From Malurus cyaneus samueli (lineage: Eukaryota; Chordata; Aves; Passeriformes; Maluridae), in NCBI GenBank assembly GCA_009741485.1, contig CM019238.1, forward strand, positions 7,917,477 through 7,981,476: a stretch of DNA of 64,000 bases. The letters are read 5' to 3'. Below the pieces are notes generated by a model. That model did not search any database. It had not been told where the DNA came from and saw only the letters and a program-made list of their open reading frames with translations. Position 1 is the first letter of the stretch. Each line of letters opens with the position of its first letter. This document shows, piece after piece, positions 1 to 10,796 of the stretch. A program made the translations under genes and the position numbers.

Positions 1-2962
1 CCTTCCCACTAGTTTCTCCAATGAAAAGCTGTTATGTTGGATTGTATCAATTAGTCATGGCTTTGGCTTGCACATGGGATAAACTGTGCCCCTGATGTCC
101 CACAGCCACCTCATTGCATCCCCTCCCCTGCCCCAGACACTTGGGCCAGGAATCCTCCCAATCCCCTGCATGGCCATGGGTCCAACAGGGCTGGGGGATG
201 GTGGCTCTGTTGGGAGACCTCATGGAAGATGGAAGCAAGTTTTTGCATAGATGTGGCAGGAAAACTGGGAGCAAGGCCTCTTCCTCTCTCCTCCAGCTGA
301 CTCCCCAAAGACACCAGCTTCTCCATCATCTGCAGCACAGCCAGCAGCAGTTTCTTGTGGCAGCAATGAGTGAGGCTGCTGGCAAGTCCTTCCTGACAGC
401 CGCCCTCCCAGGTGCTTCCTGACATCTGCCTGGAGCTGGCATATCATCTCTGCCTCTCAGCTGTCCCCTCTCCTGCTGACTACAGAGCTGTGCTCACAGG
501 AGCCACGGCTTTCGTAGCTTCTCTCTGCATCTGGCTGACAACACTTCTGGTGTGGGGATCTGGCTGTTCATCCAGCTTCTTTGCTACTGGAAGGGACTAA
601 CTGGGAACAACAGGACAGCGTTTAAAGCTGAGTCAATGCATAAACCTGCAACTGCACTTTGTGCATTAAGCAGAGAAAGCAGCAGATTGTGTTTTGGCCT
701 CAGTCACAGCAAATTTTCAGCGATGCACAGATTAAGAGTGATATGACTCATATCAGGGACTTGTACTTTTTTAGAACAGTAGCATTCAAGTTAAAAAAGC
801 ATGTGGCATTTCATAGGGCTTTTCTAATGTTAATTTTAAGGGTAATTTGTTTAAACCTACAGGCTCTTGGAGGATTTAGGAGATCCTGAAAAGCTGAAGC
901 AATTAGCAACTGTTTGAAATGTGATGTGCAACTTGTGGAGCTGTGCAGATTTAAATCAGGGGATCTGGATGTGCCTGGCAGCCTGACCTGGATACACCCC
1001 AGACCTGAGCTCACCGGGCAGGAGCTGCAGGATAAATAGAAGCTCTTAGGAGTTATTTGGCATTAGAGACACAATAAGTGCTTGTCTGGAGGCTTAGCTC
1101 ACAGCCATCCTTGATGAGGGCTGCAAGCCCAGGTGCCAGACTTTGTACTGAACTAAGGCAAATGCTCTGCACTGCTGAACTTCTTGGGGGATGATACCTG
1201 CCTTGGAAAGTTGAAAAGTGTCACTTTCCCAACTGCTGCTGCAAGAGCTGTCATTTCTCATCCATCAGTGCCCACACTGGCATTCTTTGCTGGGAGAGAA
1301 ACACCAATGTGTAATACTATGAGTATTGTACACATCTTACAAGCAATAGTGCACTGCATCAGCAAAAAAGAGCAGGCATTTCCCAGTATAAATGCACCTA
1401 TCCTGGGACAGCCACTGTCTTAGCTCCTCTGCAACAGGCCACATCCCCCATGCACATTCTCACAGTGCCAGCAGTAGGCTGCCTACAAATTTAAGAGACA
1501 AAAAATATTATTCTCTTCTCTGTTTTGGAAGGGTTTACTTTAACTTTGGAGTAATTGGTGAAACTATGTCTAAAATAATCCTGCACCAGAAATAACAATC
1601 CAAGAGCAACAGCTCAGTGTCAACGAGGGCAGAACAGTGGGAAGGTGGTTACTGAATATCCCTAACTACATCAAGTTCCAAAGGGCTGTAGGCTCCAAAC
1701 CCTCAAAGTTACCAGCCCTACTTTGAAATTTGTATTCATGGACAGCTTGTACTGACACATAAAAATCTGTCAGCAAGTTTTCATGGTGGTTTCTGAAGTG
1801 AATGGGAAAAAACCAGACATCACATTTGTGACAGGAGCACTGCAGTGTTCTTCCCATTCCCATTTCCATCAGAAGACACTGCTCAAGAGAAGGCTAAGCA
1901 ATGACATGAGCAATGATAGATTCAAATAAACCCTTTCCCGAGGCCTTTTGTTTCCTTTCAAATTGCTGGGTAATGATGTGGCCATGCAGCACCTGCAGAC
2001 ACCAGCAGCATTCTGAGTGCAGCAGCACAAAGACTGGAAGGATAAAGTGCCTGGTCACACTGTGATACCCCCAAACACATTACTGCCCTAGGGCTTATGT
2101 CCCTCCATGACCACCGTGTTCTACTCTTGTACTGCCTTTTATCACATTGAAAGGCTTGGTTCTGACTCACTTCCCCTGCAACTCTCAAATTGCTGCTGTA
2201 TCTGCCACTTGGAATTGTCAAGGGAAAGACAGATTGCTGTTATCTGAGCCTGATTGTCATTTAAAAGTAAGTTAATGATGATACAGATCCCGACTTTAAT
2301 TACTGGCTACATCCATCCTGGAGTGGTTAGTTCTTGGCAGCTTTTCAAGAAATTCACTCTGCTGAGTATATACAGGTGTAGAGCCTGGCAAGAGCTACCT
2401 TTATGCTTCACTGGCAGGACCATCCTTTACGTCCAGACACACACTTCTACTTCTAACACCCCGCTACCCTCTGTCTTTTCTTTACTTTCTCTTATTAACA
2501 GACTAAGGCAGCTTAGTATTTCTGTCATTGATTTATGTACACGGATATATACTCTCTGCACATTCCACATCCAGCAAAGCTTGAGAAAATGGGAGTTTTG
2601 CAGGATGCTCTCCCGAAACAGGTGTCTTACATCAAGCCAAACTAAATAAATACAGGACATGTAATGAAATAAACAGCCCCAGAAGATAACAGTCAGCTTT
2701 TCACATAAACAGCACCTTTTCTTATTAAGGACCTGATGCTTGTTCTAGCAGGAATTGCTTCATCAAAGTGAGACCAAGAAGTCAGTGGGTATTTCCAGCA
2801 CCGTGGGAACTTTCAGAGCAGGGTTTAGCAGCACCTCAGTGCTGTGTGGAGCTACAGGAACCACAGTTCTGTTTCACCAACCCAGCCCAGCCTGACAGCA
2901 AGGTCCAAGCCTCCTGTCACCCCTGGGCATTCTCCCAGCCCCCAGGATGAGAGTGATCCTAC
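1..2962 (-). other. GAB3: GAB3 intron 2 (partial, 5' part)
   Basis: This stretch follows the splice donor of GAB3 exon 2 on the minus strand and runs off the left edge. I looked for the next GAB exon, which would continue from the end of the PH domain into the Ser-rich linker, and did not find it. The open frames here (up to 131 codons) resemble no known protein and have no matching splice structure. I see no convincing transposon. Confidence 0.75.
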
Positions 2963-3266
2963 CTGTGCCATCTTCCAGGTGTCCGAAGTTACAGATCTGG
3001 CTGATATTGTGCACCCAGATCTGCATCTCCTCCTCCGTCTTGGCTACCAGGTAGAAGGTGCGGTAGGTGGTTCTCACAATGAAGACAAAGTTGTTCTGAA
3101 ATTCCTTCTTGATGAAGTTGGGCCCCGAGTGCTTCAGCACTTCACACTCATTGAGGTCGATGATGCGGATGGGTTTTTTGGAGTGGTTGTTCCTGTAGTA
3201 TTCCAGCACATCGGGGTTCCCGCTCATGCGGCCCCTGCGCAGCACGAACCAGCGCTTCCGCCAGGC
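2963..3266 (-). CDS. GAB3: GAB3 coding exon 2: most of the PH domain
   Basis: GAB3 is a cytoplasmic docking adaptor of the Gab/DOS family that acts downstream of receptor tyrosine kinases and cytokine receptors, including the M-CSF receptor. This 304 nt exon encodes about residues 25-125, the bulk of the N-terminal PH domain, which binds phosphoinositides at the membrane. Visible are the RKRWFVLRRGRMSGNPDVLEYY segment in overlapping parts (WRKRWFVLRRGRM, then NPDVLEYYRNNHSKKP), the IRIIDLNECE strand, KKEFQNNFVFIV, TFYLVAKTEEEM and the C-terminal helix with its conserved Trp in MQIWVHNISQIC. The choices RRGRMSGNPDVLEYYR, KEFQNNFVFIV and GHLEDG match GAB3 rather than GAB1 or GAB2. The acceptor is TGCAG|GCC, in phase 0 from exon 1. 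The donor is ACAG|GTAGGA, leaving phase 1. No frame break is seen. Downstream exons, with the Pro-rich, GRB2-binding and SHP2-binding parts, are outside the window. Confidence 0.97.
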
Positions 3267-3587
3267 CTGCAGGGACATGGACAGGGCTCAGTGCCACATA
3301 AACACACAGCACCCAGACCATATAATGTCACCAGTGTTTGAAATGGCCTCTGAGCTCATGGAAACCAGGCCTGCAGGGACATGGACAGGGCCTCCTCAGT
3401 GCCACACAGCACACACAGCACTCTGCCCATATACCATCACCAGTGTTTGAAATGGCCTCTGAGCTCATGGAAACCAGGCCTGTGAGGGGCACAGACATGG
3501 CCTCAGTGCCACATAAACACACAGCACCCTGCCCACACACTGTCACCAGGGCATGAAATGGCCTCTCAGCTCATGGAAACCAGCCAT
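3262..3587. repeat. Three-copy ~105 bp tandem repeat overlapping the GAB3 exon 2 acceptor
   Basis: Three copies begin at about 3266, 3370 and 3479 with spacings of 104 and 109 bp. Each carries CAGTGCCACA near its start and ends with GCTCATGGAAACCAG. The first two also share CCAGGCCTGCAGGGACATGG. The first copy starts inside GAB3 exon 2, so the real 3' splice site and its pyrimidine-rich stretch are part of the repeated unit. The third copy is more diverged. Confidence 0.9.
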
Positions 3588-3732
3588 CAACACAGCACTG
3601 ACAAGCTCATCACCAAACCGTGATCAAACACCACATCTGCACGCTTTCTGAAGACTTCGAGGGATGATGAGGGCTGTTTTCTCTTGTGCTGTTGCTCGTT
3701 TCTTGGGAGAAGAGCCTGACCTCCACCTGGCC

Positions 3733-3850
3733 ACAACCTCCTTTCAGGCAGTTCTGGAGTAAAAAGTTCCTCCCCTCAGCCCTCTTTTCTCCAGGCTGAA
3801 CATTCTTCGTTCCCTCAGATCATCACAGAACTTGTGCTCCATGCTTATTT
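3733..3850 (-). mobile_element. CR1 LINE fragment (minus orientation)
   Basis: Minus-strand CR1 3'-region phrases are recognisable: CAACCTCCTTTCAGGCAGTT, then CTCCCCTCAGCCCTC near CTTTTCTCCAGGCTGAAC, then CCCTCAGATCATCACAGA and ACTTGTGCTCCATGC. These are degenerate versions of the avian CR1 consensus. The copy is short, 5' truncated and non-coding, in GAB3 intron 1. Confidence 0.8.
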
Positions 3851-6292
3851 TCTGTCAGTTCTTAACGCTATTTTGATAAACTGCCCAAATTGGGATTTTT
3901 ATTTGCTGCACTTGCTATCAGTTTACATTTGAGATAGGAAAAGAGGCAGAGGGCTGTCCCTTGGAAGTCAAGATGAGCAAGATTCTTCCTTCCCCTCACC
4001 CTGCCAATGATGCAATCAAAGTGGTTCAACACATCACCACCTCATCCACAGAAGAGATAACACGTTTTTCTTTGTAAAACAAAAATACCTAGAACTGCAC
4101 ATACCTGGAAACAAGGGCCTTTTGCCCGGCAAAGCCGAGAGCTCCAGACACCCTGTGCAGTTTCCCTCCTGTGGTTTTTAGTGCTATTACAAAGCTGTTA
4201 ATGAGCTTCCAATTACTTCTGAAAGCCCAGAACAAACCCTAAGGGAGCTGTAGTACCAAAAATTAAACAGAGAACTTCAGCACCTTACAAAAGGACAATT
4301 ATATACACAGGCACTGTCAACCTAAAACAAACCCGGCAAGCACTGATGTTTTCTGACCCTTGTGACTGAAGGTATGAGTCCCATAAAGCCTTAAATGAAG
4401 TCCTGGCAGCATCAATTGCCAGATGCAGCATCACTCTAGAAAGCTATATGCAAGTTTCTAGGAACAAAATAATATATTTTCCCTTTCTTTTTTTTTTTTT
4501 CCTCAGCAGCTGTTTTCGTTCATCAACAGTATAAGCACCTCTGTGTTGATTACAGCTGTCACCAACACACCTACTCCGAGGGCCAGAAGAAATCAATCCT
4601 GAGCTCTGTCCCACAGAGGAAAGCCAAAATAAGACATTAGGAGCTTTGCCCTTGCCAAACTACAAAAACTGTGCTTGAGAAGCTGCTTGCTAACCTGCTT
4701 CCCTGTGGATATGCAATTTGATCAGGTTTATCATCGGGCTGGGGCTGTGAGACTGGAGATGGAGAGGTGCCCACTCAGAGTGGCTCATGATGGGAGAGGA
4801 GAGCAGGGCTGAGTCTGTGTGAGAAAACACCAGCTATCACAGATGAGCAGCCGTGAAAACAGGGCTGAGGGGAAACAGTGCCAGATAGCTGCCCAAATCT
4901 GCTCTGCCCTTGGGAAGGGCGGGCCCCCTGCTCCATCTCCCGCAGGGTGGCCCTCGACACCTTCCCCGGGCCGGTGGTGGGGCCCAGCTGGCTGAAAAAC
5001 AAGTAGAATTTTCTTGTGGGATTGTAGAAACATGCAGGAAGGCGAGGGGTGGAGGGAGACAGAGGAACTGCTCTTTGGTGGTATCACAAGCTCGAAGAAG
5101 AAAACAGCCCTTGGCTACCACCGTGGAGTGCCCCAAACATGAACATGCTCTGAGCCTCAGTGCTAGCTCATTGTGAGCTGCAGGAACCAAAGCAAAGATC
5201 TGCCCGTGCTGCCAACACACAACTGACCCTGGAACACAGGGGAGGGACAGGCACCGAGGGATGGCAGCCTGAGCCAGCAGTACAGGTCAATCAACATCTG
5301 CACACTCAGATCTTCACAGATATTTACGCAGTGAACCCCTCTGGAAATCAGGTGCCATGGCAGGGTGGCAGTGGCACAGGGTGACGGGGAGCCTGCTGGA
5401 AGCTGGCGAGCTCACCGGCTGCCCTGTGCCAGGGGTGCTCCATGCCTGACCCTGAGGAGCCGTCTGAGGTAGTAAAACCAGAGGATACTGCCTCGTCCAA
5501 CATCAAGAAAAAATGGGGAGTGGTGCCAGCCTAGTGCCCCAGCAGCCAGCTTTGGCTGGACACAGGCAGGCCAGCACCAGGGAGGGTGTAGAAGGGTGGG
5601 AGGGGATGGGACCAGCTCTTTCCTGTGTGCTTGCTCTTAACATCAGCTTTATTGTACCATCAAAATGCATCCACACAAAGTGCATTCACACCTCACCTCT
5701 CTGGCTTCCTTTTCCTGTCCTCCACTTTCTAAAGAAAAAGTGGCATCAATTGCTGACACGTCACAGTTACCTGTGTGGGTGGGGCTGAAGGACCATCTTT
5801 TGCAGCTCACATTTGACATACTCAGCCCCATCACTGTCTCCCCAGACTCATTTCCGCTCTGAAACTTTCCCCAATATGTGCCTTTACCCACAAAATACGG
5901 CCTCCAAAACCGTTTTGCTTATTGTACAATGCTGAGTGACAGCACAAAGGGTTTTTGAGACGCAGGATGCCTGCAAGGAGCATGTTTGCCATTGCCAATA
6001 CCCAGGACTCACCGTGTTCCATGGCATAGGCAAAGCAGGGCTTTTGGTTCTGGAACACCTTTCAGCTCTCATCTCTGAGTCAAATATGCTCTCCTCATTT
6101 TCCTGGCATTTGCCTGCAATCTGCTATACACCTCCTTGCCCCAGGGTAAGGGCATGCAGCTCAGTGGGGTCACTGGGAGCCCAGCAGTGGCAAGCCTTGG
6201 CCAGATGAGACAGCAGCAGCAGTTTTTACCTTCCAGAGCCCAGCAGCTCATATACCCCAGTGCACAGGGTGCCTGGAACTCCACAGGGCAGA

Positions 6293-6334
6293 CACTTGTG
6301 CCCCTCTCTCACTTGTGCCCCTCTCTCACTTGTG
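6293..6334. repeat. 17 bp tandem repeat, about 2.5 copies
   Basis: The unit CACTTGTGCCCCTCTCT is repeated at 6293 and 6310, followed by a partial third copy. It is a short perfect array in GAB3 intron 1 with no gene association visible. Confidence 0.85.
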
Positions 6335-8429
6335 CTGAGTGCTCACCTCAGCCCCACAGCAGAGCATGGTGCATTTTACACAGTTGTACATTCTCAGGAG
6401 TTTTCTTTTTACCATTTAGCGGGCACAAGTCTGCCTCCACTTCTCCCTGGCACAGGGCTGCTCCTGTGCCTGGTGAGGGTGTCAGCACCAGGTTGAGAGA
6501 GTACCTTCGAGCCTCTGCAGTGGTTTGAGGCCACCCAAGGAGGCATCAGGGCCAGAGTGGCAGGGCTGTGGTGGGGAGGGATTTATTTCAGCTGATCAGA
6601 GCCAATAGTATCTGACAATATTTAGTCTGGAACTGCACACGGCTACCAGATTTACAAGAGAATGTGGATCAATTTAAGGGTGAAAGACTGCACTCCCATG
6701 GCTGAGATGAAGTAACCTATGTACTTCAATAGGTACTGATTCCTGGGGTTCAGCCTAGGCTCCTCAATTGCACTATGAAAAGGTTCTGTGCATTCAGAGT
6801 ATTATATCTGAACTATTACATTTATTTTGGGGCCTCCTCAAATTATAATTTTCTTGATGAAGGAGTGATAGGATGATCAGAAGTTTACATGCCCTCCTTT
6901 GTGGGCACTAGAGAGAAGGCTCTATCAGAAAAACTCAACTACCATCAAGACAAGAGCCAACATCAATCTAGAACAATTTTCATCTGTTCTTCTTAAGTGA
7001 AACTGTTTGATGCCAAAAGAAAGAATTTGCAGCAGCATTGGTTGGCTGCCAGCATGGTCCTTTGTGTAACACGAGCTATCAGTATTTTTGTCTTGCTCCT
7101 GAATTTTTGACTTTGGGAATTCCAGAGCCACTTCTGAAAGGAAGAGGAACAGCTCTGTTTCCATTTCAGTAGGGTTTCTAAGAGAGAGATTGCTCCTTCC
7201 ACAACCCAACATCTCTGCTTCTGCTAAATGAGTGGTGTGAGGCGTAGAGAGGGCTACTCTTACATGTGAGTGTTTGATCTGTCTAGCAATGTCAGACAAA
7301 ACAGGCCATGAGCAAACCTATTCTGAGCGGAAAAACAGCTGGCTGGTGAACAAGGCAGAATGAGAGCTGAAAAGGTTTAGCCAAGGACCTTCATCGCTTA
7401 CCTTCTGCCTGAGGACCATGCTCTCATTTGTTTGTACAACATATCCAGTGTTTGAGATCTAAATAATTTATTACGGGACGTACAAGCTCAGTGAGATAAA
7501 TTGGCCTGAAATGTAATTTGCCCTGTGGGTTTTGATTTTTTTCTGGTTTTAGCAACGAAACACAGAGCAAGTAACAAAGTTCTTGACCAGCTATGTTAAT
7601 GCTTACAACTCCCCCATGAGGATAATCTTCATTTTACAGAATGCAGCAAAGAGGATGGCAGGGAAAACAAAAAGAAGGGTGGCTGTGTGCTGCTTTCTCA
7701 CCTGCCTGGTGGCCTCACAGCCATGCTTCTGGCACAGGACATGTGCTGGCCCCAGGCCTGCTGCAGAGGCTCTGGCACTGAAAGAAGAGTTCAAGAGCTC
7801 AGTGATGGGGATGACTGCAAAAGGCTTCACTATTTGGGATTTCTCTCATCCTGCAAAATCTCTTGGAGAGAGGAAAGCAGTGCACAGATCTCCTGCCGGT
7901 CACTGTGGGTCCACATCTTAAGCCACCATCCTTGGGACAAAAGAACTAGAAGATGATAGTTGTATGGGAGTGCCAGCACTTGAGACAAGTTTTCACAGCT
8001 TGTCTTTTTTTAAAAAACAATTTTTAAACATATTCCTGTGGAAAAGAGAAGTTAAGTGGAACTTTATACCATTTCCTATAAATGACCCAAAGAGGAAGTT
8101 AAAATTCATATGTAGACAGGTTTGTAAGCAGCTGGTTCTAAGCCCATTAAGACCATATATGTTAACAGAGGTTCCCCTGCCTGCACAGAGCAGGAGGTGT
8201 CTGGGCTGCAGAGTACAGTCCCTGCAAGAGGGATCTGTGCACTAGCAATGAGTCAGGACCAGCAAACATCCCCATGTTCAGAGAGGACACTGCTGGGAGC
8301 TGTCTGTGCCACTCTCAAGAGCAAAGGGCCAGTCCCATGCAGCTCAGGCTCCTTGGACTGTGTGACCCTTGCAGAAGTGCTCACACCCCGGCAGCCTGCA
8401 GTGCTCAGTAATGACACTTGATTTACTCA

Positions 8430-8485
8430 CTCACAGAAATCTGAGATGAAAAAGACCTCTTAAACCACCCAGCCTGCCCCCAGCT
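8430..8485 (-). mobile_element. Possible CR1 3' end remnant (minus orientation)
   Basis: The stretch CACAGAAATCTGAGATGAAA followed by AAGACCTCTTAAACCACCCA resembles the reverse complement of the CR1 3' terminus, with its usual GGAAAAGACCTCTAAGA-type block. The flanking 150 bp might belong to the same insertion but is too diverged to call by eye. Confidence 0.4.
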
Positions 8486-10758
8486 GGAGTTAGGGTTTTG
8501 CTGTTTCAGTTGTGGCTGTTGGTCTGCGGCACCCATCAGCTCTGCACAATAAATCTCTCCCTGATGGGGCTGCCTGCCTGTCCCTCCAGTGTGTCCCTGT
8601 GGGGCACTCTGGGAGCAGATGAGCTCATTGCCCATCACTCACTGGTTTAATGCTTCTCTTGGATTTTGTCTCCCTTATTTGCCACTCAGCTCTCACAAAT
8701 GTCTTCAGCAGCATAAACTCACGGTTTATGACTGGAAAAGAAAAATCAATAAATACTCAATTTCAGAGAGGGATACTCCTCCCTTAGGCCATTTCTCTGC
8801 CTCCACAGGCATATAATTGTATTTAACCTAGAGAATAGAAGAAGACATTTTTTGCAGTCATTTTTCTCCCTTTGCTTGAGTGCCTGGAAGTTGAGGGGCA
8901 TTCCCAGCAGTGCTGGAAAAACATCCACTCTCCTTTCCCCTGCCTGTTCCCCCACTGCACCTCTGCTTTCTCAAGGCAAGGGCTCAGCCCTGGTGGGAAG
9001 AAGCTCTGAGCTAACCAGTGTTTCCATAGAAAACAACTTTCCGCTCAAATGGTCTGGCTCATCCTGTGCAAAGGGCCATTACACAACCAGCTCAGGACAG
9101 GCTACAGCCTAATGCTGGATTTCCATCTGCTACGTCATGAGTCCTTCATTGAGTCACTTGTCTTTCTGACCACACTGCTTTCAGAATGACTCTAAATGAA
9201 CCTTGTTTCAAGAGTCACATCATGAGCCCTCGGAGCAGACGTGACAGGGGCATAGTGCAAGGGGAAATGCCTTCTTCCTTTGAAGGTGGTACAGCTACGT
9301 TAATTGACTAAAAACACCAGTCAAAAAATTTCCTGCACTTTAAATGCAATGAGAGCTTTGTAATAAAGCACCTTAGAGGACATCCTGTAGAAGCAAAGAG
9401 GTTTCCTTTGCTTCTGTTTCTTTACGTAAAGAAACCTGTGGTTTTTGAAGAAAAAATGACACACATTTTAAAAAAGAGAAAAAAATCCCCAAGTCATATG
9501 TTGCCTGCTAACCGTCACACATTCCCATTGCCTGCTCTACATCCCAACCCATAATATTTATGGTGCTTTACATATACAAATATCTGCAACAGAGTGAGTC
9601 ACTGCTATGTAATAAACATGAAGATTCTTTCTAACTCTAATGGGTTTGTTCAGGCATGGAGGGTCAAAGTCATAATGACCCGAAAACTTGGGGATTATAA
9701 GTTCTTAAAATACTCGCAGAAAATAAGAAAACAAGTTCTGAATTTAAAGTCAGTAATGAAGCTACTTCATTTTGGGGAGGGAGAAAGGAGCCAGATACCT
9801 GCATGAAGAAGTATCATTTCACTCCTGTGCCTGTCCGTTGGTAAGAGCCATAAAGAACCGTGCTTCTCACAGTCATTTTCATGAAAAGTTTCCCCTGAGA
9901 ACATTGGCAAGGTGGCAAAGCATCCCTGTGCTCCTCGTGCATATACAATTGCTCACAGGGCTCTGCTGGCTGCAGGGGAGCTGCACTTGCTGCGCTCTCC
10001 TCGCTTTCCCCACGGTTCCTAGGAGTGCGTGTCAAGGGGCTCTCCCACAGAGACAAAATGTGGGTGCTGTGGTCATGTTGCCCAGATGGGCCCCTGGAGT
10101 TTGGCACCAAGATGGCAAACCATTTTCAGTGTATCTCTTTAGCAGTGACATCCTGCAACAGGCATGGAGTCAATGAGCTGCCCTCCCCACTGCCAGCCCA
10201 GGGCATCCCTCCTCCATTCTTCCTCCTATTTTGACAGCAGGGGTGTTGAAAGCTTGGAGCTTTCCTGGTGAAAAGCTGCCCTGCAAATATGTGCAGGCCT
10301 TTTGGAGCTCATTTATAGGGAATGTAAGGATCATTCAATATGAAATTAGTGCTGACTGCCACCGCAGGGCAGGTGCCCAGCCATGCCCCGAGGGCTGCAG
10401 CTCCCAGGGAGAGGTTATGGCCCTGAGGGGTTTGTCAGAAGCACCAAGTGATGGGGCCAGCCAGCAATCCCAACAGCATCTGGGGCACCAGGAAAAACAC
10501 AGAGTTGATATGAATAAAAAAATGAAATAGCACCCCAGCTGCATTTGGCTGTGGTTCACTGGGGCTAATGAGCCAGTAAAGACGGTCTCACTCACTTTCA
10601 GGGAACAACTGGAATTTTTGTGACTCGGCATCGCTGTCAAGCTGTGCCCAAAGTGATCTGAGAATTGATGAAGAATCAGGCCAAGGAAAAGCAAGCCAGC
10701 TGTGGTGTGATATCTGCACAGGGCTGGGAACAGCCTTAGCCCCAGGATGGCCACCTTC

Positions 10759-10796
10759 CATCTGGGCTGCCAGCTCCCATCTGGGCTGCCAGCTCC
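10759..10796. repeat. 19 bp tandem duplication
   Basis: CATCTGGGCTGCCAGCTCC occurs twice back to back in GAB3 intron 1. No functional association is visible. Confidence 0.85.

Noticed and set aside
2963..3266. Assignment to GAB1 or GAB2 (GAB1 neighbours SMARCA5 in mammals)
   Set aside because: The peptide matches GAB3-specific positions (MSSGD, RRGRMSGNPDVLEYYR, EFQNNFVFIV, GHLEDG). The neighbour is SMARCA1, not SMARCA5.
4480..4506. Plus-strand poly-T followed by CCTCAGCAG, resembling a splice acceptor
   Set aside because: No plus-strand coding sequence or donor follows. It is a common chance pattern in intronic DNA.
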